Part shown: in pieces, positions 9,269 to 18,072 of the stretch
Layout: the number at the start of each line of letters is the position of its first letter
Numbering within the stretch: position 1 is the first letter of the stretch
From: an uncultured Parvularculaceae bacterium
GTDB lineage: Bacteria; Pseudomonadota; Alphaproteobacteria; Caulobacterales; Parvularculaceae
Length of the DNA stretch: 64,000 bases
Assembly: GCA_913055785.1 (NCBI GenBank)
Contig: CAJXLJ010000010.1
Coordinates: 25,816-89,815, forward strand
Reading direction: 5' to 3'
Notes under the pieces: generated by a model
Database searches by the model: none
What the model was told of the DNA's origin: nothing
What the model saw: the letters and a program-made list of their open reading frames with translations, nothing else
Translations under genes and position numbers: made by a program

Positions 9269-10054
9269 CTATTGATTTTTCTGAATTTGATAACGCGCCT
9301 GAAATTTGCAGACATATTCGCCAGTTTTTCGGTCGCTCATTTCAATGATCGAGACTCGCCCCAACAGAAAAGAATCCGCTGGCGCATAGACCGCTAGATA
9401 GTTGCGATCGTCAATTTGGGCGATCGATGAACCTGCCCACCAATATTCGCGAGGAAATATTGGATGCAAATTCATCGGCCCTAGCCCCCCAACTTCTGGC
9501 GATTTACTGGGCTTTCTTGCAGAAAGAAACAAATTCATATTGAGTTCAATATCATTTGCATCATCAAATGCGCTCGATACAAAAAGCATTGGTATTTTTA
9601 TACCGCCGTATCCCATGCGACTTTGAAACACGGCATGGATTTTTCCGTTATTGAAAATATCCAGCTTGGCGGCATTAACAACCTCGTTTCGCCATGGGAT
9701 GGTGGTGCGGTCTTTCCAGAATCGAGCACCGATGGCCTGAAAAACTCCCTTATCCAATCGGTTCATCGCCTTGGGCTGAGGAAATTCATTGAGGAACTCT
9801 TGCGCCGTTGCGCAAACCTGTTCGTTCCTGGCGTAACAAAGCGCATAAAAATCATCTGGCCTGTTCCGGATGTAATCACGCGAAGAGATTTTCGGCCTAT
9901 CCGCCGCGTCGCAGATTGCGTCCGTTGCGGAAACAGATTCATTTGCAATGCTTTGGCTGGGATTGACGTCGGCTGCACGGCCTTGAGAGCATCCGGTGAG
10001 AATCAATCCGGCCATGAAGGCCGAGGCTAGTTGAATGGGAATATTAGTTCTCAT
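9269..10054 (-). CDS. Hypothetical lipoprotein
   Basis: 261 aa from the ATG at 10054, chosen because it gives a lipoprotein signal peptide (Met-Arg start, hydrophobic core, lipobox LTGC at about residues 19-22). An upstream ATG at 10153 would bury that signal. The mature part has cysteines in DAICDAAD, ALCYARNEQVCATAQEF and YVCKFQ and looks globular. I recognise no family. Codon use is AT-richer than the surroundings, as for the neighbouring lysozyme-like ORF, which suggests later acquisition. Confidence 0.7.
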   Translation of the reverse strand: MRTNIPIQLASAFMAGLILTGCSQGRAADVNPSQSIANESVSATDAICDAADRPKISSRDYIRNRPDDFYALCYARNEQVCATAQEFLNEFPQPKAMNRLDKGVFQAIGARFWKDRTTIPWRNEVVNAAKLDIFNNGKIHAVFQSRMGYGGIKIPMLFVSSAFDDANDIELNMNLFLSARKPSKSPEVGGLGPMNLHPIFPREYWWAGSSIAQIDDRNYLAVYAPADSFLLGRVSIIEMSDRKTGEYVCKFQARYQIQKNQ

Positions 10055-10507
10055 AAGTTCGCTTCTAAAGAACGACGCCAATCGCCAGTATTGCGGCACA
10101 CATGCAGCGGCTAAGACCCCGGATGATATGCAAACAATACGGAACGGAAACATCGAATCGCTCTCCCATCTTTACTATATCTGAAGCAAGAACTGTGCGT
10201 AACGCGTTCAATAAAGTTTCATAAAAAGAGTCATCAAATCATGACAGGGAAATGACTGATTTTGTCACAATTGTGATGATTGGAAATATTTGCGCATGAT
10301 TTTGGTTCGAACTTGTATCCGACGATAAAATCAAGCGTCAGGATCTGGAGAGTTTCAGGGGTTTGCGGCTTTACGCGGGGAACTAACGCGCCGAATCTCA
10401 CCTTTGCGCTAAGAGCCGAAACCCCCATCGCCGCCGGCGCGCAAACAAAAAAGCCGCCCATGAAAGGGACGGCCTTTTCGTTTTCAGCGGTGCATTGTGT
10501 GTGAATT
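10055..10507. other. Gene-poor, AT-rich stretch
   Basis: About 450 nt without a convincing gene. It holds the upstream region of the lipoprotein, a perfect 12-nt palindrome TCACAATTGTGA at 10265-10276, and, at its right end, the terminator of the minus-strand gene that ends at 10508. Short ORFs on both strands have no coding character. Confidence 0.6.
10445..10478 (-). terminator. Rho-independent terminator of the 10508-11488 gene
   Basis: On the minus strand GCCGTCCC, a short loop (TTTCAT) and GGGCGGC form a hairpin with one bulge, followed by TTTTTT. It begins about 30 nt after the stop codon at 10508. Confidence 0.75.
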
Positions 10508-11488
10508 CTAGCTTGCGCCGTCGTCGCCGACCCAGCTTACGCAGGAGGCGACGTCGTTGAGGGCGTGTTCGCCGAGGCAGAAGGCTTCCTCGTAAGGGGT
10601 GCGCGTCGCGGCGATGCACTGGTCGAGGGTCAGCTTCGCCATTGAGAGGCAGCGGTCCGACTTGTTGTTCTTGGCGTAGACGGCGACGGTCTTTTCATTG
10701 AGCGAACCGGCGGAATAGCGCGCGGCGAGATTGAGCACGCGGTCGATGATCACTTGCGCATTCTTCTCGCTCATATGCGCGGCCGGCGCGGTCGCGCCCC
10801 AGTCGGCGCCCCATTGGCCGCTGGCGCTGGCGAGAGAAGGCTCGACGACGCCGTCCTTGCTCGCCGGTTTGAAGCCGGGTTCCGGCGGCGCGCCGCGATT
10901 CGACTGATAGTTGGAAACTTCCTTGATGCGCTCCTGGCTGGAGGAGATGCGCTGCTTGCCCCATTTGGTCTTCTGCATGGCGTAGGCCTGCGACTTGAAG
11001 GTCTCGCCGAGGGCGACGATGCGCGCGGAGTCGCTCATGGTCATCGCGAGCACCTTCTCGATCGCCTTGTCTGCGCCGTTGAGCTTTCGCGGATAGCTCG
11101 GGTCGGAAGCGATCTCGGCCATGAACTTCGCGCGCTTGCGGTCGTTCCTGAGCTCTTTTTTGAGCGCGTCGGCGAATTCCGGCGTGTCGGCGGCGACCAG
11201 CGCCGCATAGGCGACCCAGCCGCCGGAAAGCGCGGTCGGGTCGTGGGCGCCGAGCCGGCGATGCGCCTCGCGGGTGATGTCGGCGCTGTTGAAGGGCAGC
11301 GCTTCGACCGCCGCGACGTCTTCGCGGTAACGGATGTAATTGGCGGCGGCGCGCTCCAGCGAGGAGTCTTTCGGCTGGGCGAGGGTGTCGGCCGAGACGC
11401 CGGTGGCGGCGAATCCGGCGAGAACAGCGGCAAGGGCGGCGTAGCGCGGCGCCGGTTTAGGACGCGCCGGCGTGGGGGTACGCGACAT
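10508..11488 (-). CDS. Hypothetical exported protein
   Basis: 326 aa from the ATG at 11488, which has GAGAAG upstream and opens a signal peptide (RPKPAPR, hydrophobic AALAAVLAGFAATGVSA). The N-terminal mature part has SLERAAANYIRYREDVAAVE, LGAHDPTALSGGWVAYAALV and a KKELRNDRKRAKFMAEIAS helix. Four cysteines cluster at the C terminus (RCLSMAKLTLDQC, FCLGEHA, VASCVSW), compatible with two periplasmic disulfides. I do not recognise a named family. It is transcribed alone and has its own terminator. Confidence 0.75.
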   Translation of the reverse strand: MSRTPTPARPKPAPRYAALAAVLAGFAATGVSADTLAQPKDSSLERAAANYIRYREDVAAVEALPFNSADITREAHRRLGAHDPTALSGGWVAYAALVAADTPEFADALKKELRNDRKRAKFMAEIASDPSYPRKLNGADKAIEKVLAMTMSDSARIVALGETFKSQAYAMQKTKWGKQRISSSQERIKEVSNYQSNRGAPPEPGFKPASKDGVVEPSLASASGQWGADWGATAPAAHMSEKNAQVIIDRVLNLAARYSAGSLNEKTVAVYAKNNKSDRCLSMAKLTLDQCIAATRTPYEEAFCLGEHALNDVASCVSWVGDDGAS

Positions 11489-11637
11489 AGAACTCTTCTC
11501 CCAGAAACGAATGAACCCGAACGATATCGCCACCACTACGCCCCAGATTTTAAAGCCCACCTGACCACCCTAGCCGAATTATAGACAAATTCGAGCGATA
11601 GGCTGGGTCTTATGCAAATTTTGCGACGTTTTTTCGA

Positions 11638-11653
11638 TTCAACATTTATTAAC
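11638..11653. promoter_or_regulatory. Possible CtrA-like site upstream of the PAS histidine kinase
   Basis: TTCA-N7-TTAAC differs by one base from the CtrA consensus TTAA-N7-TTAAC. Two further TTAACG half-sites follow before the kinase ATG at 11738. This is a motif match only. Confidence 0.3.
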
Positions 11654-11737
11654 GACAATCGGCCCAAGGTGAAGATGCGTTAACGAATCTGTGGGAATCA
11701 TTAACGTCCAAGCCGTTCAAACCAAGAGGCCGATGAC

Positions 11738-13018
11738 ATGACGCCGCGCTCCCTGATTGGAAAGCTCGCCGCCGCGATGCGCGGAGGACCGGCCTGGCGG
11801 GGCGGACCCGGCGAGATCGTCGCGACCCTCTATGAAGACGGCGTCATCGTTGAGGTTTCGCCCTCCGCCGAGGAGACGATCGGGGCCGCCGGGCGGCTCG
11901 AAGGGCGCTCCCTGTTCGATTTCATCGCCCGTGAGGACCGGGCCGCGGTGCGGGCCGCCCTCGCGCACGCCGCCAAACACGGGGCTTACGCCGATCCCGG
12001 CAAGCTGCGGGCCGAATTCCGGTTGCTGCGGGTGCGAAGAGCCCCGGCGTCGGCGGAAATCAATTTCAAGCCGCTGGGGCGCGGCCGGCTGGCGGCGCTC
12101 ATTCGCGACCGCCGCGAGGAATTTTCAAAACGCCGGGTTGCAAGAAGCGCGGCGGAGGCGGCGGCCGGCGAGGCCCCGGCCGCGCCGAATGCGGTCTGCG
12201 CGGCGGGGACGGTCCCGGCGCGCGCCGACCGCGCGCATCTGATGGCCGATCTCAGCCATGAGATGAAAACCCCCCTCAACGCCATCATGGGCTTCGCCGA
12301 CGCCATGCGCGCTGAAACCTATGGCGGGCTCGGCCATGAGAAATACAAGGAATACGCCGAGCACATTCACGCCTCGGGCGCGCATCTGATGGAGCTGATC
12401 GGCGCGATCCTCGACTTCGCGAAGGTCGAGGAAGGGCGCTATGTGCTTTCGCCGGCGATTGCGGCGCCGGGACCGGTGGCGCGAGAATGCGCCGAGATGG
12501 TGCGCGGCGAGGCGGAAAAGGCGGGGCTGAAACTCCTCGTCAATATTGCGTCCGACCTGCCGGAGACGATGATCGACAAGCGCGCGGTGCGGCAGATCCT
12601 TCTCAATCTCCTGTCCAACGCCGTGAAGTTCACCGCCGAAGGCGAGATCGAATTAAGCGTCGAGGAAAAGTGCGGCGCCATCGATTTCACCGTGCGCGAC
12701 ACCGGGGTCGGGATGAATACGGTCGTCCTTTCCAAGCTTGGCGGGCGCTGGTCCGACACCCATCAAAATGGCGTACGCGGAACAAAGGGCGCCGGCCTCG
12801 GCCTGTCGCTCGCCTTCTCGCTGGCGAAACTGCATGGCGGAAACCTGCGGCTCGATTCCGAGCCAGGCGCCGGCACGACCGCGCGGCTCACCCTGCCGGT
12901 GCGGCGGGTGTTTGCGCAGCCTGCTCAGGAGACTGCCGCGCCAGCGTCGCCGCCGGACATCCAGAGCCAGTTCGACCGCGTCAACGCCTATCGCCGCGAA
13001 AGGGCGAAAGCGGCCTGA
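11738..13018 (+). CDS. PAS sensor histidine kinase, soluble
   Basis: 426 aa with no membrane segment. A PAS-like region (about residues 25-115; EDGVIVEVSPSAEETIGAAG, then LFDFIAREDRAAVRAAL) precedes the HisKA domain, whose phosphorylated His174 lies in DLSHEMKTPLNAIMGFA. The HATPase domain shows the N box (QILLNLLSNAVKFT), the G1 box (DTGVGM) and the G2 box (GTKGAGLGLSLA). The layout resembles PdhS/DivJ/PleC-type cell-cycle kinases of alphaproteobacteria. No response regulator is adjacent, so the partner is unknown. The start is preceded by AGAGG. Confidence 0.85.
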   Translation: MTPRSLIGKLAAAMRGGPAWRGGPGEIVATLYEDGVIVEVSPSAEETIGAAGRLEGRSLFDFIAREDRAAVRAALAHAAKHGAYADPGKLRAEFRLLRVRRAPASAEINFKPLGRGRLAALIRDRREEFSKRRVARSAAEAAAGEAPAAPNAVCAAGTVPARADRAHLMADLSHEMKTPLNAIMGFADAMRAETYGGLGHEKYKEYAEHIHASGAHLMELIGAILDFAKVEEGRYVLSPAIAAPGPVARECAEMVRGEAEKAGLKLLVNIASDLPETMIDKRAVRQILLNLLSNAVKFTAEGEIELSVEEKCGAIDFTVRDTGVGMNTVVLSKLGGRWSDTHQNGVRGTKGAGLGLSLAFSLAKLHGGNLRLDSEPGAGTTARLTLPVRRVFAQPAQETAAPASPPDIQSQFDRVNAYRRERAKAA

Positions 13019-13247
13019 CCGGCTCGTTTCAAGCGATCCCTGTTATAAGTCCGCGCCCGTGCGATGAGTCGAACTTATCAAGCGGTCAAGTGCTCTGTTG
13101 GTTGACGTGAGAACGGCTAAACTCAAGCGCAACTGAACGGGGCGCTTAGCTGCTACGTTTCCGATCTATTCTAATATCGCGTCACGGTGTGTCAGACGTT
13201 GCCCTGAAACCGTATCAACCTGACTTCATGCAATAAGACAAGGAGGA

Positions 13248-15473
13248 ATGATGCTGCTGGAGCGCCGTGACTTCCTGAAAGCGGGAATTACATCTGCAGG
13301 CGGACTGATAGTAGGGGTTGCCGTGTCAGGTTGCGGGCCGCGAACGGCGTCATCGCATCTGGAAAAACATTCGTTTGGCGTTTTTCTCGAAATCAGCAGC
13401 GACGGCCGCGTTCTGTTCCAGCTTTCTAAGCCGGAGATCGGTCAGGGCGTGGAAACGGGAATCCCGATGTTTGTGTGCGATGAACTTGGCGGTTCGTGGG
13501 AGACATTCGATGTCGAGATAGCTCGATTTGAAATGTCCTCCGCTATTGCGGCCTTGCCGGATCGTCCGCAATTTTTCACGACGGGTGCGAGCAATGGCGT
13601 AAGACGGACCTGGGAGCCGCTGCGCAAAATGGCGGCGATCGCCCGTGATATGCTGGAGCGCGCCGCTGCTGCGCGCTGGGCGGTTGCGCCTGAAGAATGC
13701 GCCGCATCGCAAGGGCGCGTTGAACATAAGCCAAGCGGCCGGTCGTTTGGTTTCGGCGAGCTTGCCTCAGAAGCAGCCATGCTTGAGCCTTCGAATGAGC
13801 CCAAACTTAGATCGCCTTCTGACTATGTCCTCATTGGGCGGCCCTTGCCCAACCGCCGCGCGAAAGCCGTTGTTCGAGGTGAAGAACGCTACGCCGTCGA
13901 TGTCAGTTTGCCGGAAATGGCGCACGCCAGCATTGAGCGAGCGCCGACAGTCAGCGGTAAGATCCTGTCAATCGACGATAGCGCCGCACGTGCGGTTGCG
14001 GGCGTTATCGATGTTATCCCTATGGATGGATATCCAGCACCTGCTTCAGGCAACTCAGCTCTGGATGTCGACTTCACAATGCTGATGAAGCCGGGCGTGG
14101 CGGTAATCGGGGAAAATCCATGGGCCGCGCTCAAGGGGCGCCGGGCGCTTCGCATTGAATGGGATGACGGACCGGCGGGCAAAATCTCTCTTGAAGACTT
14201 TAAGCGTGAGATTGCTGAAAATCTTGACAGCCCGACTGAGACATCTGCCGATGTCGGCGCAGTCGAAGAAGCGCTCGGTCGCGCCGCCACATTAATCGAA
14301 GGCGATTATGAAAACCCTTTTCAGGCTTCATTCGGTCTGGAGCCGCTCAACGCGACGGCGCGTATGACTGAAGATGGAGGTCTTGAAATTTGGGCGGGCA
14401 GCCAATCGCCGCAAATGACAGCAGGGTTTATTGCGGAATGGCTAGATATGCCGCTGGAAAAAATAACGTTTCATAACATGAAGGGCGGCGGCGGTTTCGG
14501 GCGCCGTTTTTATTGCGACTTTGTCTCTGAGGCCGCCGCACTTGCGCGCAAAACCGGCAAACCAATAAAATTAATGTGGACGCGCGAGGATGATATTCAG
14601 CACACGAAATGCCATGCCTATCGCCAGGAGCGTCATCGTATCGGGCTTGATGAGAAAGCGCAGCCGATAGCATGGGATTACACATCGAGTATGGGTCCCA
14701 ACGATTGGATTGGGTTTCACGGGAGCTATGTGCCGTATTTTGGCGGGTTGGAACATCGCCGCGCCCGCTGGTCGGCGTCTGATACGCACTTGCTTCACCG
14801 CGGCTCCTGGCGCTCGGTCATGTTGCATCCGCAGCATTTCACGCTTGAAAGCGCCGTCGACGAAGCGGCGCATGCGGCGGGCGAGGATCCGCTTGAAATG
14901 CGTTTGCGCTGGTTGACGACGCCCGTTTCTTATCCCGGCGAAGAAGTTGACGACGAGGAAATCGCAGCGCGCCGTATTGCGCAGAAGCGGGCGGAGAAAG
15001 TACTTCGTGTCGCCGGAGAAGCGAGCGGATGGGGGCGAACCTTGCCAGAAGGCGTAGGGATGGGCGTGGCGCTCGGCCGTTACATCGATACGTTCGTTGG
15101 GCAAACCGCGGAAGTGGAAATTGTTGACGGCGCCGTACGTGTGCGCAAGCTCATTTGCGCTTTTGATTGCGGATTAGTCGTTAATCCCAACCTCGTTCGC
15201 TCTCAAGTCGAAGGCAGTTTGGTTTGGGCGCTTGGGCCGGTTTTATTCGACGCGATAGACATCCAGCGGGGACGGGTCGTTCAAAGCAATTTTCACGATT
15301 ATAGACTGCCCCGGCTTTCGGATACGCCTGAAATGGAAATTATCCTTGTGGAAAGCAACGGTCCGCCTGCGGGCGTCGGCGAGCCCGCCGTGATCGCCTT
15401 GGCCCCGGCTGTCGCTAACGCAGTATTCGCCGCAACGGGCCGGCGCGTTCGCACCTTACCGATCAGATTATGA
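13248..15473 (+). CDS. Xanthine dehydrogenase-family molybdopterin-binding subunit (IorB/CoxL-like)
   Basis: 741 aa. It starts with a twin-arginine-type leader (LERRDFLKAG, then a hydrophobic stretch ending SGC). Family motifs are the KGGGGFGRRFYCDFVSEAA region that binds molybdopterin cytosine dinucleotide, a central HRGSWRSV loop, and the C-terminal GVGEPAVIALAPAVANAVF with the catalytic Glu of this superfamily. These enzymes hydroxylate N-heterocycles or aldehydes and normally pair with a 2Fe-2S subunit (IorA-like). None is adjacent here. AGGAGG lies only 1 nt before the first ATG (13248) and 4 nt before the second (13251), so the second may be used. Confidence 0.85.
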   Translation: MMLLERRDFLKAGITSAGGLIVGVAVSGCGPRTASSHLEKHSFGVFLEISSDGRVLFQLSKPEIGQGVETGIPMFVCDELGGSWETFDVEIARFEMSSAIAALPDRPQFFTTGASNGVRRTWEPLRKMAAIARDMLERAAAARWAVAPEECAASQGRVEHKPSGRSFGFGELASEAAMLEPSNEPKLRSPSDYVLIGRPLPNRRAKAVVRGEERYAVDVSLPEMAHASIERAPTVSGKILSIDDSAARAVAGVIDVIPMDGYPAPASGNSALDVDFTMLMKPGVAVIGENPWAALKGRRALRIEWDDGPAGKISLEDFKREIAENLDSPTETSADVGAVEEALGRAATLIEGDYENPFQASFGLEPLNATARMTEDGGLEIWAGSQSPQMTAGFIAEWLDMPLEKITFHNMKGGGGFGRRFYCDFVSEAAALARKTGKPIKLMWTREDDIQHTKCHAYRQERHRIGLDEKAQPIAWDYTSSMGPNDWIGFHGSYVPYFGGLEHRRARWSASDTHLLHRGSWRSVMLHPQHFTLESAVDEAAHAAGEDPLEMRLRWLTTPVSYPGEEVDDEEIAARRIAQKRAEKVLRVAGEASGWGRTLPEGVGMGVALGRYIDTFVGQTAEVEIVDGAVRVRKLICAFDCGLVVNPNLVRSQVEGSLVWALGPVLFDAIDIQRGRVVQSNFHDYRLPRLSDTPEMEIILVESNGPPAGVGEPAVIALAPAVANAVFAATGRRVRTLPIRL

Positions 15474-15495
15474 GTTTAGTGCGAAGCGCCAATGA

Positions 15496-17640
15496 TTACG
15501 CGGCCGAAGATTGATTGGAGTTTTCCGGTTTGCAGCGGCTGCGCAGCGCTCGCGTTGCCGCGCTGATCAGGCGATCTTTCACGACCGGCTTTGAGACGTA
15601 GTCGCACATGCCCATGGCGAGATATTTTTTTGCAACATCTTCAGCGGCGTCGGCGGTCAGGGCGATAACCGGCGTATCTTTCAGATGGTCGATATCGCGC
15701 ATCGCCGCAAAGGTCTGCGGTCCGTCCAGCACCGGCATGTGAATATCGAGAAGCACAAGGTCGACCGGTTCGCGGGCGAGAAGGCTGAGCGCATCCTTGC
15801 CGTTTTCCGCTTCGATGACGCCGGCGCCGCAAGCGTCGAGGAAACTGCGCGCCACCATGCGGTTCACCTTGTTGTCGTCGACCACCAGAATGCGCGCGCC
15901 TTCAAGGCGGGCCGGACTGGCCGCACAGGAATTATCGGACGGCGCTTCGCTGGCGGCGGCGCCTTTCACAAGGCCGGCCCTGAATGTGAAACGGAAGGTC
16001 GATCCCTTTCCCGGCGCGCTGGCAATGGTGATGTCGCCGCCCATTTTCTGGGCGAGCATGCGCGCGATGACGAGCCCCAGCCCGGTGCCGCCATAGCGTC
16101 TGCTGGTGGACGCGTCGCCCTGGCTGAAGGCAGAGAACAGGCGCTTTTGCGCTTCCTCGTCAATGCCGATTCCGGTGTCACTGACGTCGATCGTCACCAT
16201 TACGCCGCCATCATCCGCAGGCCTGGCGTCGGTCTTGAGGCTTACGCCGCCATCGGCGGTGAACTTGATAGCGTTGGAGACGAGATTGGAAACGCATTGG
16301 CGCACGCGCAACGTATCGAACGATAACCGCGACGGTGTGCGCTCGGAAATTTCAAAGTCAAAACGCAGGGCTTTTTCATCGGCCAATGGCCTGAACAGCC
16401 GCTCGATATGATCGAGCGCGCCGACGAGGCTGGCGTCGTCCGGCTCGATGTCGATTTTTCCGGCTTCGATTTTCGAAAGATCGAGAATATCATTGACCAC
16501 AGCGAGCAGCATTTCGCCGGACTCGACGATGGTCTTGACCTTTTCATGCTGATGCGCGGGAAGGCCGTCCATCTCAAGCGAATGCGCCATGCCGAGCACG
16601 CCGTTGAGGGGCGTTCTGATTTCGTGACTCATATTGGCGAGGAACGCCGATTTGGCGTCGGAGGCGGCTTCCGCCTTCTTCTTGCTGTCTTCGAGCGTGC
16701 GCTTGGCGAGATAGAGTTCGGTCACGTCTTGTGAGATCATGATGATCCCGCCAATGGCGCCGTTCGGTTTGCGCCAGGGCCGCACTTCCCAGCACAGCCA
16801 TTGGGTCGAACCGTCCATACGATCGAAACGGTCGTATTGTTGACGTTCCGTGGCGCCGGCGAGACAGCGCTCATGGATATCTTTCCACCGCTTGGGGACT
16901 TCAGGGAAGATGTCGTAATGGGAGCGCCCAATGATATCCTGGCGCTCCAGTCCATAATCCGCCAGCCAGCGGTCGCTCACTTCGGTATAACGAACCTCTT
17001 TGTCGAACATGGCGACGGCGATCGGCGCATTGCGTGCGAACGCCGATAGGAGCTCGCGGCTGCGATCGACGCCGAGAGCGTAGGCCTCCATGCGGCTGGA
17101 GAAATAAAACGACGCGCAGATTGCGATAACGACCATGGCGACCAGAACGAAAGTCGCGGCCGTTCGGATGTTGGATTCAGGATAAGGCGTATCCACAACC
17201 AGACCGGCCAGATCCGCCCCATACAAACCGGCGATGCACGCAATCGTGACGGCGCCCGTCAACATGGCGAGCTTCGCGCCGAGGAAAAAACCAGCGAGCA
17301 GCGGCGCAATCGCGAAAAACGGCGCGACATGCCCGTCAACGCCGCCGTTCAACGTTGCAACGATTGTCACCGCCACGACGGCGGTCGCGGTCATAATGAA
17401 TGCAGGCGCTTTGACACGGCGCGACCTCGCCGCCCAGTAGCCGAGAGCAAAGCATGCCGCCGCCGCAGCGCCGCCGAGAATTACGCCCGGCCGAACGGCG
17501 GGAAAGACGAAAAGAGCGAACAGCACATAGACGCTCACCATCGCCGACGTGAGATAGGCGATGTTTCTGAACGGCTCCACTTTCGACTCTTCTAACGTCT
17601 GAGTGGGCGTTAACCAATCAATAATGTTCTGCTCGCTCAT
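15496..17640 (-). CDS. Hybrid sensor histidine kinase/response regulator
   Basis: 714 aa. Six or so membrane helices (about residues 25-180) are followed by a PAS domain (RNAPIAVAMFDKEVRYTEVS, about 205-320), HisKA (FLANMSHEIRTPLNGVLGMA), HATPase (N box CVSNLVSNAIKFT; DTGIGI; GGTGLGLVIA) and a receiver domain (ILVVDDNKVNRMVA, phospho-acceptor Asp632 in LLDIHMP, then Lys in YVSKPV). It should phosphorelay from His to its own Asp and on to an unknown Hpt protein. It is divergent from the DUF1491 gene and convergent with the molybdoenzyme gene. Confidence 0.9.
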   Translation of the reverse strand: MSEQNIIDWLTPTQTLEESKVEPFRNIAYLTSAMVSVYVLFALFVFPAVRPGVILGGAAAAACFALGYWAARSRRVKAPAFIMTATAVVAVTIVATLNGGVDGHVAPFFAIAPLLAGFFLGAKLAMLTGAVTIACIAGLYGADLAGLVVDTPYPESNIRTAATFVLVAMVVIAICASFYFSSRMEAYALGVDRSRELLSAFARNAPIAVAMFDKEVRYTEVSDRWLADYGLERQDIIGRSHYDIFPEVPKRWKDIHERCLAGATERQQYDRFDRMDGSTQWLCWEVRPWRKPNGAIGGIIMISQDVTELYLAKRTLEDSKKKAEAASDAKSAFLANMSHEIRTPLNGVLGMAHSLEMDGLPAHQHEKVKTIVESGEMLLAVVNDILDLSKIEAGKIDIEPDDASLVGALDHIERLFRPLADEKALRFDFEISERTPSRLSFDTLRVRQCVSNLVSNAIKFTADGGVSLKTDARPADDGGVMVTIDVSDTGIGIDEEAQKRLFSAFSQGDASTSRRYGGTGLGLVIARMLAQKMGGDITIASAPGKGSTFRFTFRAGLVKGAAASEAPSDNSCAASPARLEGARILVVDDNKVNRMVARSFLDACGAGVIEAENGKDALSLLAREPVDLVLLDIHMPVLDGPQTFAAMRDIDHLKDTPVIALTADAAEDVAKKYLAMGMCDYVSKPVVKDRLISAATRALRSRCKPENSNQSSAA

Positions 17641-17728
17641 GGTTCCGCAGATTTTTCAGCAATTGTTCCGAAATAAGATTAATCCTGGGTATAAGGATGA
17701 AATTTTCACTGCCGGAAGAAGCATCTGT

Positions 17729-18067
17729 ATGACCGAAGAAGCCCGCCTCAAGACCGAAATCCGCGTTTCAGCGCAGCTTCGCCGGGCGCGCGCCGCGGGC
17801 GCGTTCGCCACGATCGCCCGCAAGGGCGATCCGGATGCGGGCGCCGTCGCGGTGAAGGTCTATCTCGGGGGCCGGACGGCGCGCCTCTTCGTGCAAAGCC
17901 GCGATCTCGACGGCGCCGCGATCTGGCGCGAGCCCTTCGGCGACGACGCGCCGGCGGACGGCTCCGAAGAAAAAGTCGACCGCTGGCTTGAAAAGGAAGC
18001 CTCGATCGACCCCGATCTCTGGATCGTCGAAATCGAGGACAGGGAAGGGCGGCCGTTTGTGGACTAG
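17729..18067 (+). CDS. DUF1491 family protein
   Basis: 112 aa from the ATG at 17729, with GGAAGAAG upstream. The sequence LKTEIRVSAQLRRARAAGAF, GDPDAGAVAVKVYLGG and DPDLWIVEIEDREGRPFVD is the usual layout of DUF1491, a small soluble alphaproteobacterial family of unknown function. Typical family length is about 110 aa, which excludes the open upstream extension to 17603. Confidence 0.88.
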   Translation: MTEEARLKTEIRVSAQLRRARAAGAFATIARKGDPDAGAVAVKVYLGGRTARLFVQSRDLDGAAIWREPFGDDAPADGSEEKVDRWLEKEASIDPDLWIVEIEDREGRPFVD

Positions 18068-18072
18068 TCCCG

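Noticed and set aside
10265..10276. TCACAATTGTGA palindrome as a CRP/FNR site
   Set aside because: Half-sites are in the inverse order and lack the N6 spacer of a CRP site; it may be a different operator or chance.
10234..10461. 75-codon minus-strand ORF
   Set aside because: It runs through a terminator hairpin and has no ribosome site or protein-like composition.
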